From NCBI GenBank assembly GCA_964510955.1, contig CAZEDW010000031.1:1-50134 (forward strand): a stretch of DNA of 50,134 nucleotides, in the 5' to 3' direction. Below, piece after piece: positions 33,631 to 43,166 of the stretch (positions are counted from its first letter, which is position 1; each line of letters begins with the position of its first letter). Origin of the DNA: JAFLCM01 sp964510955 (lineage in GTDB: Bacteria; Planctomycetota; Phycisphaerae; Phycisphaerales; UBA1924). The translations under genes and the position numbers were made by a program. The notes under the pieces are model-generated. The model saw only the letters and a list, made by a program, of their open reading frames with translations, ran no database searches and was not told the origin of the DNA.

Positions 33631-36540
33631 TCAGCAGAACTGCCCGAAGTGCACGAGCAGCAGCGTGAGGTCGGCCGTGTTGACCTGGCCGTCGGCGTTG
33701 AGGTCGCCGTCGGTGCCGGGCTGGACGCTCTGGCCGAACTTCACCAGCAGGATGGTCAGGTCTGCGGTGTTGATGACGCCGTCGAAGTTCAGGTCGCCGG
33801 GGCACGAGGGCGTGACGACAAGACCGACGTTGCCGGTCTGAACGAACCCGCACACGCTCTTGAGCAGACAGCGGTACTGGTCCTGATCCAGTGGGTGGAC
33901 CACCGAGATGGTGAGCGTCGGCGTGTTGGAGCCGCTGACCGTGGACCCCCAGGCGGTCGGACCGTCCTGGATCGCGACGCCGTTGCGCTGCCACTTGTAC
34001 GCGACCTCGTCACCGCCGGCGGCAACGGTGAATGAAGCGGTCGAGCCCTGCGGCTTGGTCTGGCCCACCGGCGGGACATTGATGACCGGCGGGTCGCAGA
34101 TCACCATGAACTGGCGCATCATCTCGTGGTCCTCGTGCTCGAGGATGTGGCAGTGGTACGGGAACGTGCCGGTGAAGCCCTCGAACTTGGCGATCACCCT
34201 CGAGACCTGGTTGGGCGGGCACTGCACCGTGTCCTTCCACCCCGCCTCGTTCGCGGCCGGCGGGACCTTGGGGCCCTGAAGCACGATCTGGTTGTTCTGG
34301 AGAATGAAGTCCTGGCGGTCGAGGATCTGGAACTGCACCAGGTGGATGTGCAGCGGGTGGGTGATGTTCGACATGTTGGCGAACTCCCAGATCTCGGTGG
34401 CCCCGATGTGTGGGAACTCGGTGATGTCGTCCCACAGCAGGTCGTTGATGAGCCAGGTGTCGATGCTGCACACATCGACCGCGGCAAGGCGGAGTTTCTG
34501 GGTCCGAGTGACCGTCGCCTGGGCCTCGGGGATGGGCGGCACGGGGATCAGCGTGGCGGGGAGGGGGTCGGTGTCGCCCGCCGCCGCCTGCACCCGGAAG
34601 ACCATGACATTCGAGATCACGCCGACGCCGGGCGTGCCGGGGAACGGCGCCGGCGCGGAGTTTGCCAGCGTCAGGAACGAGCCCGCGGTGATGGGCGCGA
34701 AGTCGATGACGATGTCGGCGCGCTCGCCCGGCAGGACCGTGAGGCTGCTGATGGTGACCGGCGCGGGGAGCAGGCCGCCGTCGGTGCCGATCTGCTGGAA
34801 GGGGATCGCCCCACCGGGCGGCGGGCGCAGCGCGAGGGTGTAGGCGCGGGTGTTGCTGCCGTTGACGATGCGGAAGCGGTACTTGCCCTTGTTGACGTTC
34901 AGGAACGGCCAGACCTTGCCGTTGACGACGATCTTGTCACCGAAGAACGCATCGGACTGATCGGGGTTGTAGCGCAGGTTGCCGTTGACGTCGATGTTGC
35001 GGTCCTGGATGACCAGCGGGATCTCGTACTGGCCCCTGGGCAGGTTGAGCGCGTCCTCGGCATCGTCTCGGATGAGGTAGAACCCCGCCAGGCCGGCGTA
35101 GACATTCAGGCGGGTCATGCCCAGGGCGTGGTCGTGATACCACAGGGTCGTGGCCTGCTGGTCGTTGGGGTAGAAGTACTGCGGCGAGCTGAACCCCGGG
35201 CCGAATGACAGGTCGGGGAACCCGTCGCTCTCGGGCGCGACCTTGAGCCCGTGCAGGTGGGTGACCGTGACCGGCGTGCGCCCGGTGATGTTCGGGCCGT
35301 GCAGGCAGGAGTTGTACGGGAAGATGTGGGTGTTGCGCAGAACGTTGTTCACGTTGCGCAGGTCATTGTGCCAGGTCACTCGGATGGGGTGGCCCTTGCG
35401 GACCTCGAAGGTCGGGCCGGGGTATTGCGAGTTGTACCCCCATACACGCGTCTGAGGCAGCGACGCGTGGAGGGAGTAGTTGAACTCGCGGATATAGACG
35501 TCGTAGTTCTCGATCCCGTCCGGACCAACACTCGTAGGAGCGATCACGCTGGGGATCGGCAGCGCGTCCTGGAACGGGCTGAGGTTGACCGGGCAGTACG
35601 AGCTGCCGCACGACGTGAACGCGCCCTGCCACGTACCGCCGCCGCCGATGCACGACGCCTCCGTGACCGACGTGCAGGTCCCGCTGGGAGCGCAGCACGC
35701 ACCGGCCGGCTGGGGGCACGGGTTGGGCGTGCAATCGGTGCCGTTGCCCTGGTAGGTGCCGAGCATGGCGTTGCACGTGGCCGAGTTGGACTCGATGCAC
35801 GAGCCGTCTGTGAAGCAGCAGGCGCCGGACGCGGGCGGGGGGGTGTAGGTGACGGTCAGGACAGGGCGGTTGGCGCTCGTGGCGTTGGTCCGTGAATCGA
35901 ACCGCTTGGCCGACTTCTGCACCCCCTCGTTGCCCTTGATGATCCAGCCGAAGTTGGTGGCCGAGTTGTTGACCCATCCCTGGACGTCCGACACCAGGGT
36001 GGCGGTGCTGCCCCAGGTGTAGAACCCGACGTCGGTCACGCTCGCGCTGGCGCTGGAGGAGCCCGTGAAATCACCGCCCAGGTTTGTCCACAGCGTGCCG
36101 CTGTAGACCCGGTGCTTCCAGGTGACCGAGTTGGCCGTGGAGGGCGAGCCGTCGCCCTCGTCGCCCGCGTCGTTCACAGTGCCCTCGGACCACGAGTTGG
36201 TGACCTTGTGCATGGTGAAGCTGTACGACGTGACGGGCGAGGGCGTCTTGGAGCAGTGCAGCTTCAGCGTCACCGCCGTCACCGTGGCACCCGAGGGGAT
36301 TACCCCCAGATCGAACTTGATAATGCCGCGACGGAGCTTGGGCTGGTTGGTCTTGCCCGCGAAGAAGTAATCGCCCGCACCGTCGGCGATCAGCCCCCCC
36401 GCGTCCTCGTACAGCGTCGCGTCGGCCGACGCGCTGATATTGACCGTGGTCGCCGCGGCCAATCCGGGCATAGCGATCAGCGCGAGCACCGCCAATCCGC
36501 TACGGGAAAACGCGGTAAGAGCTTGACACGGCTTACGCAT
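33631..36540 (-). CDS. Secreted modular multicopper oxidase, copy 1 (CotA-like)
   Basis: The protein has 969 residues: signal peptide (1-30), DNRLRE domain (about 33-232, ending NRPVLTVTYTP), two Cys-rich repeats of about 40 residues (239-316: GACC...SC...C...TWQG...C....C), multicopper oxidase (about 325-815), Ig-like domain (820-910) and two dockerin-like repeats (913-969). All copper ligands are present: H428-L-H430, H469-D-H471, H728-PL-H731-I-H733 and H796-C-H798...H802....M807. WYHDHALGMTRLNVYAG and HCHILEHEDHEMM closely resemble the spore-coat laccase CotA. It should oxidise phenolics, bilirubin-like compounds or metals and reduce O2 to water outside the cytoplasm. GGAG precedes the start. 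It is the last of three tandem copies in transcription order. Confidence 0.94.
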   Translation of the reverse strand: MRKPCQALTAFSRSGLAVLALIAMPGLAAATTVNISASADATLYEDAGGLIADGAGDYFFAGKTNQPKLRRGIIKFDLGVIPSGATVTAVTLKLHCSKTPSPVTSYSFTMHKVTNSWSEGTVNDAGDEGDGSPSTANSVTWKHRVYSGTLWTNLGGDFTGSSSASASVTDVGFYTWGSTATLVSDVQGWVNNSATNFGWIIKGNEGVQKSAKRFDSRTNATSANRPVLTVTYTPPPASGACCFTDGSCIESNSATCNAMLGTYQGNGTDCTPNPCPQPAGACCAPSGTCTSVTEASCIGGGGTWQGAFTSCGSSYCPVNLSPFQDALPIPSVIAPTSVGPDGIENYDVYIREFNYSLHASLPQTRVWGYNSQYPGPTFEVRKGHPIRVTWHNDLRNVNNVLRNTHIFPYNSCLHGPNITGRTPVTVTHLHGLKVAPESDGFPDLSFGPGFSSPQYFYPNDQQATTLWYHDHALGMTRLNVYAGLAGFYLIRDDAEDALNLPRGQYEIPLVIQDRNIDVNGNLRYNPDQSDAFFGDKIVVNGKVWPFLNVNKGKYRFRIVNGSNTRAYTLALRPPPGGAIPFQQIGTDGGLLPAPVTISSLTVLPGERADIVIDFAPITAGSFLTLANSAPAPFPGTPGVGVISNVMVFRVQAAAGDTDPLPATLIPVPPIPEAQATVTRTQKLRLAAVDVCSIDTWLINDLLWDDITEFPHIGATEIWEFANMSNITHPLHIHLVQFQILDRQDFILQNNQIVLQGPKVPPAANEAGWKDTVQCPPNQVSRVIAKFEGFTGTFPYHCHILEHEDHEMMRQFMVICDPPVINVPPVGQTKPQGSTASFTVAAGGDEVAYKWQRNGVAIQDGPTAWGSTVSGSNTPTLTISVVHPLDQDQYRCLLKSVCGFVQTGNVGLVVTPSCPGDLNFDGVINTADLTILLVKFGQSVQPGTDGDLNADGQVNTADLTLLLVHFGQFC

Positions 36541-36859
36541 GGCGACACTCCGTTCTCAGTTGAACTCGGGACGGTTGGACCGAATCACCAGCGGCCGACA
36601 TGACCGATCGAGGGGACGCGCCTGCGGCGGGTGCGAACCCCCCCAAATGGGGTATGCGACAGCCGAGGCAACAGGAGCCAAACAGTTTGGAGAAGTTCTT
36701 GGACCTGTTCCAAACAGCATACCCCTTCGTCCGGCGTGCGCACCAGGATTCCGCCACTTCAATGCAGATAATCACGCATGCGCGACCGCGGACCGGAGGC
36801 CCGAGGACATTGGTTGGAATCAGCCATTCCGCGATTTCGGTGAGCAAACGCGCCTGTCG
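36541..36859 (-). promoter_or_regulatory. Intergenic region with nested palindromes upstream of oxidase copy 1
   Basis: This 319-bp gap holds no gene. GGGGTATGC (36649-36657) and GCATACCCC (36717-36725) are inverted copies 59 bp apart. Between them lie two 13-bp palindromes, CCAAACAGTTTGG (36678-36690) and CTGTTCCAAACAG (36705-36717), sharing CCAAACAG. This A/T-richer block contrasts with its surroundings and could be an operator for copy 1. The same motifs are not visible upstream of copies 2 and 3. Confidence 0.5.
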
Positions 36860-39745
36860 CTAGCAGTGCCGCCCGAACGAACCCAGCAGGATGGTGAGGT
36901 CGGTGGTGTTCACCGCGCCGTCGCCGTTGATGTCGCCGAGCGTCCCCGGCTGGGGGTGGCTGCCGAAGGTGCCGAGCACGATGGCGAGGTCGGCGGTGGT
37001 CACGTTGCCGTCCAGGTTGACGTCGCCCGGACACGCCGGGGTGATGATCAGGTTGACCGGCGCCGTGGTCTGCTGCCCACAGGGGTTGGTGATGACGCAG
37101 GTATAGGCGGCGTCGTTGCGCGGGCTTGTGTTGGTGATGGTGAGCGTGGGCGAGGTGGCGCCAGCGACGCTCGATCCGCCGGTCTGGGGGCCGTCAACCA
37201 GGTTGACGCCGTTCTTCCGCCATTGATACGTCAGCACGTCGCCCGAAGCCCCGACCGTGAACGACGCGGGCGCCCCCTGGGCTACGGTCACGCCGGTGGG
37301 GGGCGATGAGATCGAGGGCGCATCGCACTGCACCACGAACTGACGCATCATCTCGTGGTCCTCGTGCTCGAGGATATGGCAGTGCATCGGGAAGTTGCCC
37401 GCGTACCCGTCGAACTTGGCGATGATGCGTGTGATCTGCAGCGGCGCTGCCTGGACCGTGTCCTTCCACCCCTGCTCCTCGGCCATCGGCTGGATGCGGG
37501 GGCCGTTGGGCACCACGTTGCCGCCCACAATCGTGAACGCCTGGCGGTCGAGCACCTGGAACTGCACGAGGTGAACGTGCAGCGGGTGGGTGAACTCGGA
37601 GAAGTTGGTGAACGACCACACCTCGGTCTGCCCGATGCGGACAAAGTCCGTGATGTCGTCCCACATCAGGTCATTGATGAGCCAAGTATCGTGGTCGCAG
37701 GTCGGGCTGGCGGCGGTCCGCAGCTTGAAATCGCGCGAGTTGACGGCCTGGGCCTCGGGGATGCGCGGGACCGGCACCAGCGACGACGGCAGCACGTCGC
37801 CGTCGCCGAAGGCGCTCTGGACAACGAACTTCATGACATCGGGTACCACGCCCACGCCCGCGGGCCCCGGGAACGGCGCGGGGGCCGAGTTCGTGAGCAC
37901 GATCTCGACGCCGGGTGAATACACCGCGAAGTCGATCACCAGGTCGACGCGCTCGGCGGGCTGGATGGTGAAGTTGCTGATGACCACCGGCGCGTTCAGC
38001 AGCCCGCCATCGGAACCGATCTGCGTCATCAGCCCGCCGTTGGAGAGCGCCAGCGTGTAGGTCCGGCCGTTGCTGCCGTTGAGGATGCGGAAGCGGTACT
38101 TGCCCCGCTTGACGTTCAGGTACGGCCAGATTTTTCCGTTCACCAGGATCTTGTCACCGAAAAACCGGTCCTGGATTTCCAGCGGGTACCGGAGCGAGCC
38201 GTCGAGGTTGAACTGGCGGTCCTGGATGACAAGCGGGATCTCGTACTCGCCGCGCGGGATGTTCAGGGCGTTCTCGGCGCTGTCGCGAATGAGATAGAAG
38301 CCCGCAAGGCCCATGTACACGTTGAGCCGGGTCAGGCCCAGCGCGTGGTCGTGGTACCACAGCGTCGTGGCGGGCTGGTCATTGGGGTAGGTGTAGAGCG
38401 GCGAGCCGCCGCCGGGCGGGAACGATGCGTCGGGGAACCCGTCGCTGTCGGGCGCCACCTTCAGCCCGTGCAGGTGCGTCACGGTGACAGGGAGCTGACC
38501 GGTCACGCTCGGCCCGTGCAGGCAGGCGTCGACGGGCAGCACGTGCGTGGTCCGCAGCCCACCGCCGCCGGCGGTGTCGCGCAGGTCGTTGTACCAGTTC
38601 ACCGTAATGGGCGCGCCCCGCGCCGCCTCAATGGTGTCGCCGGGGTATTTCGAGTTGTAGCCCCACAGCTTGGTGGGCGGCAGGTCGCGGTGGAGCTTCT
38701 GCGAGAACTCTCGCAGGTAGATGTCGTAATGCGCGGCCCCGCCAGCCACGCCCGACGTCGGCTGCGCCACGCCGGGGATCGGCAGCGCGTCAACGAACGG
38801 CGTGAGCGGGAACGGGCAATACACCGCCGAGCACGCCACGTTGCCGCCCTGCGGCGTGCCACCCTGCGACGTGCAGGTGGAGGGAACCACCTCCACACAG
38901 GTGCCGTTGGGCAGGCAGCACGCTCCGGGCGGCTGCGGGCAGGGGTTGGGAGAGCACAACGCGCCGCTGCCCTGGAACGTACCCGGCTGCGCCGCGCACC
39001 CGGCCGCGGTGGTGTACACGCACACGCCGTTGGAAAGGCAGCACCCGCCCACCCCGGCGGGCAGGGTGAAGTTAACCGTCAGTTGCGGGCGGTTCGCGGG
39101 CGTCAGGTTCTCCCTGCTGTCGAACCGCTTGGCGCTCGGAAAGGCGGCCTCGTCGGGCTTGACGAGCCATCCGAAGTTTGTCGAGGCGTTGGAAACCCAC
39201 CCCTGCACGTCGGCCAGCATGGTGGCGGACGACCAGGTGACAATCGTTCCCGCGGCACCGGCGTTGGCGGTGGCGCTGATAGTGGGCGAGAAGTCGCCAC
39301 CCACGGTGCTCCACAATGTCGATGGGAAGAACCGGTAGGTCCAGGTGGCGTCGTTGGTGTGGGCGACGTCGCCGCCGCCTTCCTCGCCTCCGCTGTTGGA
39401 TACGCCCTCGCCCCACGAGGCGGTGACCTTGTGCAGGTTCATGGCGACGGTGGGCGCCTGGACCGAGCGCGAGTCAAACATCCTGAGTGAGACGCTGGTA
39501 ACGGTCGAGCCGACCGGGATGGCCGACACGTCAAATCGCACCACGGCTCGACGCTTGGTGCCGTTGTTGGTCCGCCCGGCAAAGAGCCGCTCGCCCGAGC
39601 CGTTGGCGATGGCCCCCGAGGCGTCCTCGTACAGCGTCGCGTCCGCCACGGGGGTAAAGGTCAGCGTGGCCTGAGCCCGCGCCTCCGACGCACAAGCCAG
39701 AGCACATCCAAACAAACTCAACGATCGCAAAATCACCCTTCGCAT
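36860..39745 (-). CDS. Secreted modular multicopper oxidase, copy 2 (CotA-like)
   Basis: The protein has 961 residues with the same module order as copy 1. The signal peptide ends near ARAQ (about 24); the DNRLRE domain runs about 27-228; two Cys-rich repeats lie at about 233-310; the oxidase runs about 315-805; Ig-like and dockerin-like modules follow. Ligands are complete: H424-L-H426, H465-D-H467, H720-PL-H723-V-H725 and H788-C-H790...H794....M799. The sequence diverges from copy 1 mostly in the DNRLRE and Cys-rich parts and is nearly identical around the copper sites, as expected for an older tandem duplication. AAGGTG lies 5 bases before the start. It is in the same orientation as its neighbours, so readthrough from copy 3 is possible but limited by a strong terminator. 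Confidence 0.94.
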   Translation of the reverse strand: MRRVILRSLSLFGCALACASEARAQATLTFTPVADATLYEDASGAIANGSGERLFAGRTNNGTKRRAVVRFDVSAIPVGSTVTSVSLRMFDSRSVQAPTVAMNLHKVTASWGEGVSNSGGEEGGGDVAHTNDATWTYRFFPSTLWSTVGGDFSPTISATANAGAAGTIVTWSSATMLADVQGWVSNASTNFGWLVKPDEAAFPSAKRFDSRENLTPANRPQLTVNFTLPAGVGGCCLSNGVCVYTTAAGCAAQPGTFQGSGALCSPNPCPQPPGACCLPNGTCVEVVPSTCTSQGGTPQGGNVACSAVYCPFPLTPFVDALPIPGVAQPTSGVAGGAAHYDIYLREFSQKLHRDLPPTKLWGYNSKYPGDTIEAARGAPITVNWYNDLRDTAGGGGLRTTHVLPVDACLHGPSVTGQLPVTVTHLHGLKVAPDSDGFPDASFPPGGGSPLYTYPNDQPATTLWYHDHALGLTRLNVYMGLAGFYLIRDSAENALNIPRGEYEIPLVIQDRQFNLDGSLRYPLEIQDRFFGDKILVNGKIWPYLNVKRGKYRFRILNGSNGRTYTLALSNGGLMTQIGSDGGLLNAPVVISNFTIQPAERVDLVIDFAVYSPGVEIVLTNSAPAPFPGPAGVGVVPDVMKFVVQSAFGDGDVLPSSLVPVPRIPEAQAVNSRDFKLRTAASPTCDHDTWLINDLMWDDITDFVRIGQTEVWSFTNFSEFTHPLHVHLVQFQVLDRQAFTIVGGNVVPNGPRIQPMAEEQGWKDTVQAAPLQITRIIAKFDGYAGNFPMHCHILEHEDHEMMRQFVVQCDAPSISSPPTGVTVAQGAPASFTVGASGDVLTYQWRKNGVNLVDGPQTGGSSVAGATSPTLTITNTSPRNDAAYTCVITNPCGQQTTAPVNLIITPACPGDVNLDGNVTTADLAIVLGTFGSHPQPGTLGDINGDGAVNTTDLTILLGSFGRHC

Positions 39746-39840
39746 GGCGGCACCTTAGGAGCATCGGGTGCTCCGCGTACCACCCTAACCCCTCCACCGC
39801 GCGACAGACAGCACTCTCCCGGCAACCAGGGCGGGTTTCC

Positions 39841-39872
39841 AAAAAAAGGCCCGAGAACTCGGTTCCCGGACC
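39841..39872 (-). terminator. Strong rho-independent terminator of oxidase copy 3
   Basis: On the minus strand an 11-bp stem (GGTCCGGGAAC pairing with GTTCTCGGGCC, two G-T pairs, loop CGA) is followed by seven T residues. It lies 64 bp past the stop at 39936, between copies 3 and 2, so the oxidase genes are at least partly separate transcription units. Confidence 0.9.
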
Positions 39873-39935
39873 GGATTCGAAGTTGGCAAGGTCTGCCCCG
39901 CCAGGCCCGTGGCCGGAGCCCGGCGGCGCCGAGAC

Positions 39936-42824
39936 TCAGCACGGCTGGCCGAAGTGCCCCAGCAGCGTGATCAGGTCGTTGGTCGTCGGCATCCCGCTCC
40001 CATCGATGTCGCCACCGGTGCCCGGCTGGAGCGCTGCACCGAAGTTGTTGAGCAGGATTGTGAGGTCGGCGGTGTTGACGACGCCGTCGAGGTTGATGTC
40101 ACCGGGGCAGGCGGGGCGGACGAGAAGATTGACGGCGGACGAGGTGGCGCCGCCACAGGGGTTGGTGATGAGGCAGTCGTAGGCGTTGTCGTCGCGCGGG
40201 TCGGCGTTGTCGATGACCAACTCCGGGGTATCGGCGCCGGTCGCCGTCGCGCCGCCGGGCAACGGTCCGTCGAAGATCGGCACCCCGCCGCGCCGCCAGC
40301 GGTAGGCCAGCACGTCGCCGGTCGCGGCGACGTCGAAGGTGACGCTGTCGTTCTCGTTGATCGTCTGCGCCGACGGATTCGAGAGCACCACTGGGGAATC
40401 GCACAGCACCCGGAACTGGCGCATCATCTCGTGGTCCTCGTGCTCGAGGATGTGGCAGTGCATCGGGAACAGGCCGCTGAACCCGTCGAACCTGGCGATG
40501 ATGCGCGTGAAGGTCAAGGGCGGGCACTGCACGGTGTCCTTCCACCCCAGCTCATTCGTCGGCGGGGCGACGCGCGGGCCGGTGGGCGTCGGAACGTTGT
40601 TCACCAGCGTGAACGACTGGCGGTCGAGCACCTGGAACTGCACCAGGTGCACGTGCAGCGGGTGCGTGATCGTTGAGAGGTTGCTGAACGTCCACACCTC
40701 GGTGGTGCCGATCCGGGGCGTGTCGGTGATGTCGTCCCACATCAGGTCGTTGATCAGCCACGTGTCGTGACCGCAGATCTGGTTGGCCGCGGTGCGCAGG
40801 GTGAATGTGCGCGAACCGATCGACTGCGACTCGGGGATGCGCGGCACGCCCACCAGCGTCACCGGCAACGCCGCGGTGAAGCCCGTCGCGGCCTGCACGT
40901 TGAACCGCATCACGTTGGCCACGACGCCCACGCCGGGGTCGCCCGGGAACGGGGCGGGGGCGCTGTTCACCAGGTCGACGGTCGACCCGGCGGCGAGGTT
41001 GGCGAAGTTGACCACGATGTCCGCCCGCTCGGCGGGCTGGAGCGTGACGCTCGCCAGCGTCACCGGCGCGGGCAGCAGGCCCCCATCGGACCCGATCTGC
41101 TGGAAGCTGTTGCCGTTGGAGAGCGCCAACGTCAGCGTGCGGTTGTTCGACCCGTTGACGATGCGGAAGCGGTACTTGCCCCGGTTGACGTTGAGGAAGG
41201 GCCAGACCTTGCCGTTAACGAGGATCTTGTCGCCGAAAAACGTGTCCGACGCCTGCGGGATGTACCGGAGCGACCCGTCGGCGTTGAAGCTGCGGTCTTG
41301 GATGACCAGCGGGATTTCGTTGACGCCGCGCGGGATGTTCAGCGCGTTCTCGGCGTCGTCACGGATCAGGTAGAACCCCGCCAGGCCCATGTACACATTG
41401 AGCCGCGTGAGGCCAAGGCAGTGGTCGTGGTACCAAAGGGTCGTGGCGGGCTGGTCGTTGGGGTAGTCGTATTGAGGCGACGACGCGCCGGGCGGGAAGT
41501 TGGCGTCGGGGTCGCCGTCGCTGGCGGGCGCGACCTTCAGGCCGTGCAGGTGCACGACCGTGTTGGGCGACTGCCCGGTGATGTTCGGCCCGTGCAGGCA
41601 GGTATCCACCGGGAGCATGTGCGTGGTGCGGAGCTGCCCGTTGGCGCCGCGGAGGTCATTGGTCCAAGTGACGCTGACCGGGAATCCGCGCTTGGCCTCG
41701 ATGGTCGGCCCCGGGTAGGTGCCGTTGTAGGCCCACACCCGGGTGGCCGGCAGATCACGGTGCAGTTGCTGCGGCACCTCGACCATCGAGATGTCGTAGT
41801 GGGCCGAGCCGCCCGCGACGCCGCTGGTGGGCACCGCGACGCTCGGGATCGGCAGGGCATCAACAAAGGGCGTGAGCTGCGGCGAGCAGTAGACGCTCGC
41901 GCACAGCGTGAGCGCGCCCTGCCACGTGCCGCCCGCGGTGGTGCACGCGGCGCTGGTGACGCTCGTGCAGGTGCCGTTGGCGAGGCAGCACGCGCCCGCG
42001 GGCTGGGGGCAGGGGTTGGGTGTGCAGGACGTCCCGATGCCGGAGTACGTCCCGCCCAGGGTCGCGCAGCCCGTTGCGTCCGTGACGGTGCAGTTGCCGT
42101 TCGGTGTGCAGCACGCGCCGCTGGTCACCGGCGGGGTGTAGGTGACGGACAACTGCGGGCGGTTGGCGACGGTGGTGTTCTCCTTGGTGCTGAACCGCTT
42201 GGCGGTCTGGTTAGCCCCCTCGTTGCCGCGCATGATCCAGCCGAAGTTCGTGGCCGAGTTGTTCACCCAGCCCTGCACGTCGCTGACCATCGTCGCGCCG
42301 GTCCATGTGTAGTTGCCATTGCCGTTGACGCTGGTGGTGGCGCTGACGGTCCCGTTGAACTGCCCGCCGAGGGTGGTCCAGGTCTGGGTGTTGAAGAAGC
42401 GGTACTGCCAGGTGGCGTCGTTGGTGGTGGCCAGTGCGCCACCGCCCTCCTGCCCACCCGCGTTGGACGTGCCCTCGCCCCAGGAGGCCAGCACGCGGGT
42501 CGCGGTCACGTTCTGGGCCCCGGTCTGGGTCCGCGTCATCGTCAGCCGCAGCGAGACCGCCGTGATCGTCGAGCCGCTCGGGATCGAGCTGACGTCGAAC
42601 CGCACCAGGCAGCGCCGCAGCGCGCCGTTGTTGGTGCGCCCGGCGAACATCGAGTCACCCGCGCCGTCGCTGTTGTTGTTGTTGTCAGAAAAAATCGTGT
42701 TGTCGGCCGAAGGCGACAGCGTGACGGTTGTCTGCGCCGCGGCGCTCGGGACCAGGAGCCCGGTGACCACGGCGAGCCGCAACACAAACAGCAAACCCGC
42801 CCCGGGTCGAAGCTGATTCAACAC
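39936..42824 (-). CDS. Secreted modular multicopper oxidase, copy 3 (CotA-like)
   Basis: The protein has 962 residues. GTG at 42824 is chosen because GGAGG lies 8 bases upstream; a TTG at 42842 would overlap that site. The signal peptide ends near AAAQ. Modules match copies 1 and 2: DNRLRE, two Cys-rich repeats, oxidase, Ig-like, dockerin-like. Copper ligands are H425-L-H427, a WYHDH pair near 466-468, a HPLHVH cluster near 721-726, and H789-C-H791...H795....M800. It differs in having Cys next to the second pair (YHDHCLG in place of YHDHALG) and in its second dockerin repeat (GDIDGSGMPTTNDLITLL), which departs from the NTADLT consensus. It is divergent from yidC. Confidence 0.94.
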   Translation of the reverse strand: MLNQLRPGAGLLFVLRLAVVTGLLVPSAAAQTTVTLSPSADNTIFSDNNNNSDGAGDSMFAGRTNNGALRRCLVRFDVSSIPSGSTITAVSLRLTMTRTQTGAQNVTATRVLASWGEGTSNAGGQEGGGALATTNDATWQYRFFNTQTWTTLGGQFNGTVSATTSVNGNGNYTWTGATMVSDVQGWVNNSATNFGWIMRGNEGANQTAKRFSTKENTTVANRPQLSVTYTPPVTSGACCTPNGNCTVTDATGCATLGGTYSGIGTSCTPNPCPQPAGACCLANGTCTSVTSAACTTAGGTWQGALTLCASVYCSPQLTPFVDALPIPSVAVPTSGVAGGSAHYDISMVEVPQQLHRDLPATRVWAYNGTYPGPTIEAKRGFPVSVTWTNDLRGANGQLRTTHMLPVDTCLHGPNITGQSPNTVVHLHGLKVAPASDGDPDANFPPGASSPQYDYPNDQPATTLWYHDHCLGLTRLNVYMGLAGFYLIRDDAENALNIPRGVNEIPLVIQDRSFNADGSLRYIPQASDTFFGDKILVNGKVWPFLNVNRGKYRFRIVNGSNNRTLTLALSNGNSFQQIGSDGGLLPAPVTLASVTLQPAERADIVVNFANLAAGSTVDLVNSAPAPFPGDPGVGVVANVMRFNVQAATGFTAALPVTLVGVPRIPESQSIGSRTFTLRTAANQICGHDTWLINDLMWDDITDTPRIGTTEVWTFSNLSTITHPLHVHLVQFQVLDRQSFTLVNNVPTPTGPRVAPPTNELGWKDTVQCPPLTFTRIIARFDGFSGLFPMHCHILEHEDHEMMRQFRVLCDSPVVLSNPSAQTINENDSVTFDVAATGDVLAYRWRRGGVPIFDGPLPGGATATGADTPELVIDNADPRDDNAYDCLITNPCGGATSSAVNLLVRPACPGDINLDGVVNTADLTILLNNFGAALQPGTGGDIDGSGMPTTNDLITLLGHFGQPC

Positions 42825-43166
42825 GTCGGCATCCTCCGCCAATGGAGCGACCTCGCCCCAACCCTTCCGTGACCGGTCGAACCCGCACCCACGATTGGCG
42901 CAGAGAGTCGAGCGTCCGTTCCTATCGGCAGCCTAACTCGGCCCACCGCCGAGCGATGCACCGCACGGACCGGAAATCGCCCGATTCCTGAAATTCGTCA
43001 GGTGTCCCAGATCTGAGACTCGCCGGGCGCACTGCCGACTACGGTTTGCCCAATCGATTACCATTGGCCCCCTTTTCGCCCCCCTCCGGACTCCGTCGAC
43101 CCCGGCTTTCACCCACCCCCGCCCGCCACGGCTCAACGCAGGCGGTACCCAGGAACGACCCACGGC
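42825..43166. other. Divergent intergenic region between oxidase copy 3 and yidC
   Basis: These 342 bp contain no gene. The region must hold the promoters of copy 3 (minus) and yidC (plus). The only structure noticed is the inverted repeat CCTGA-N6-TCAGG (42987-43002). A long minus-strand frame that crosses it (42933-45593) is a shadow of yidC. Confidence 0.45.
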
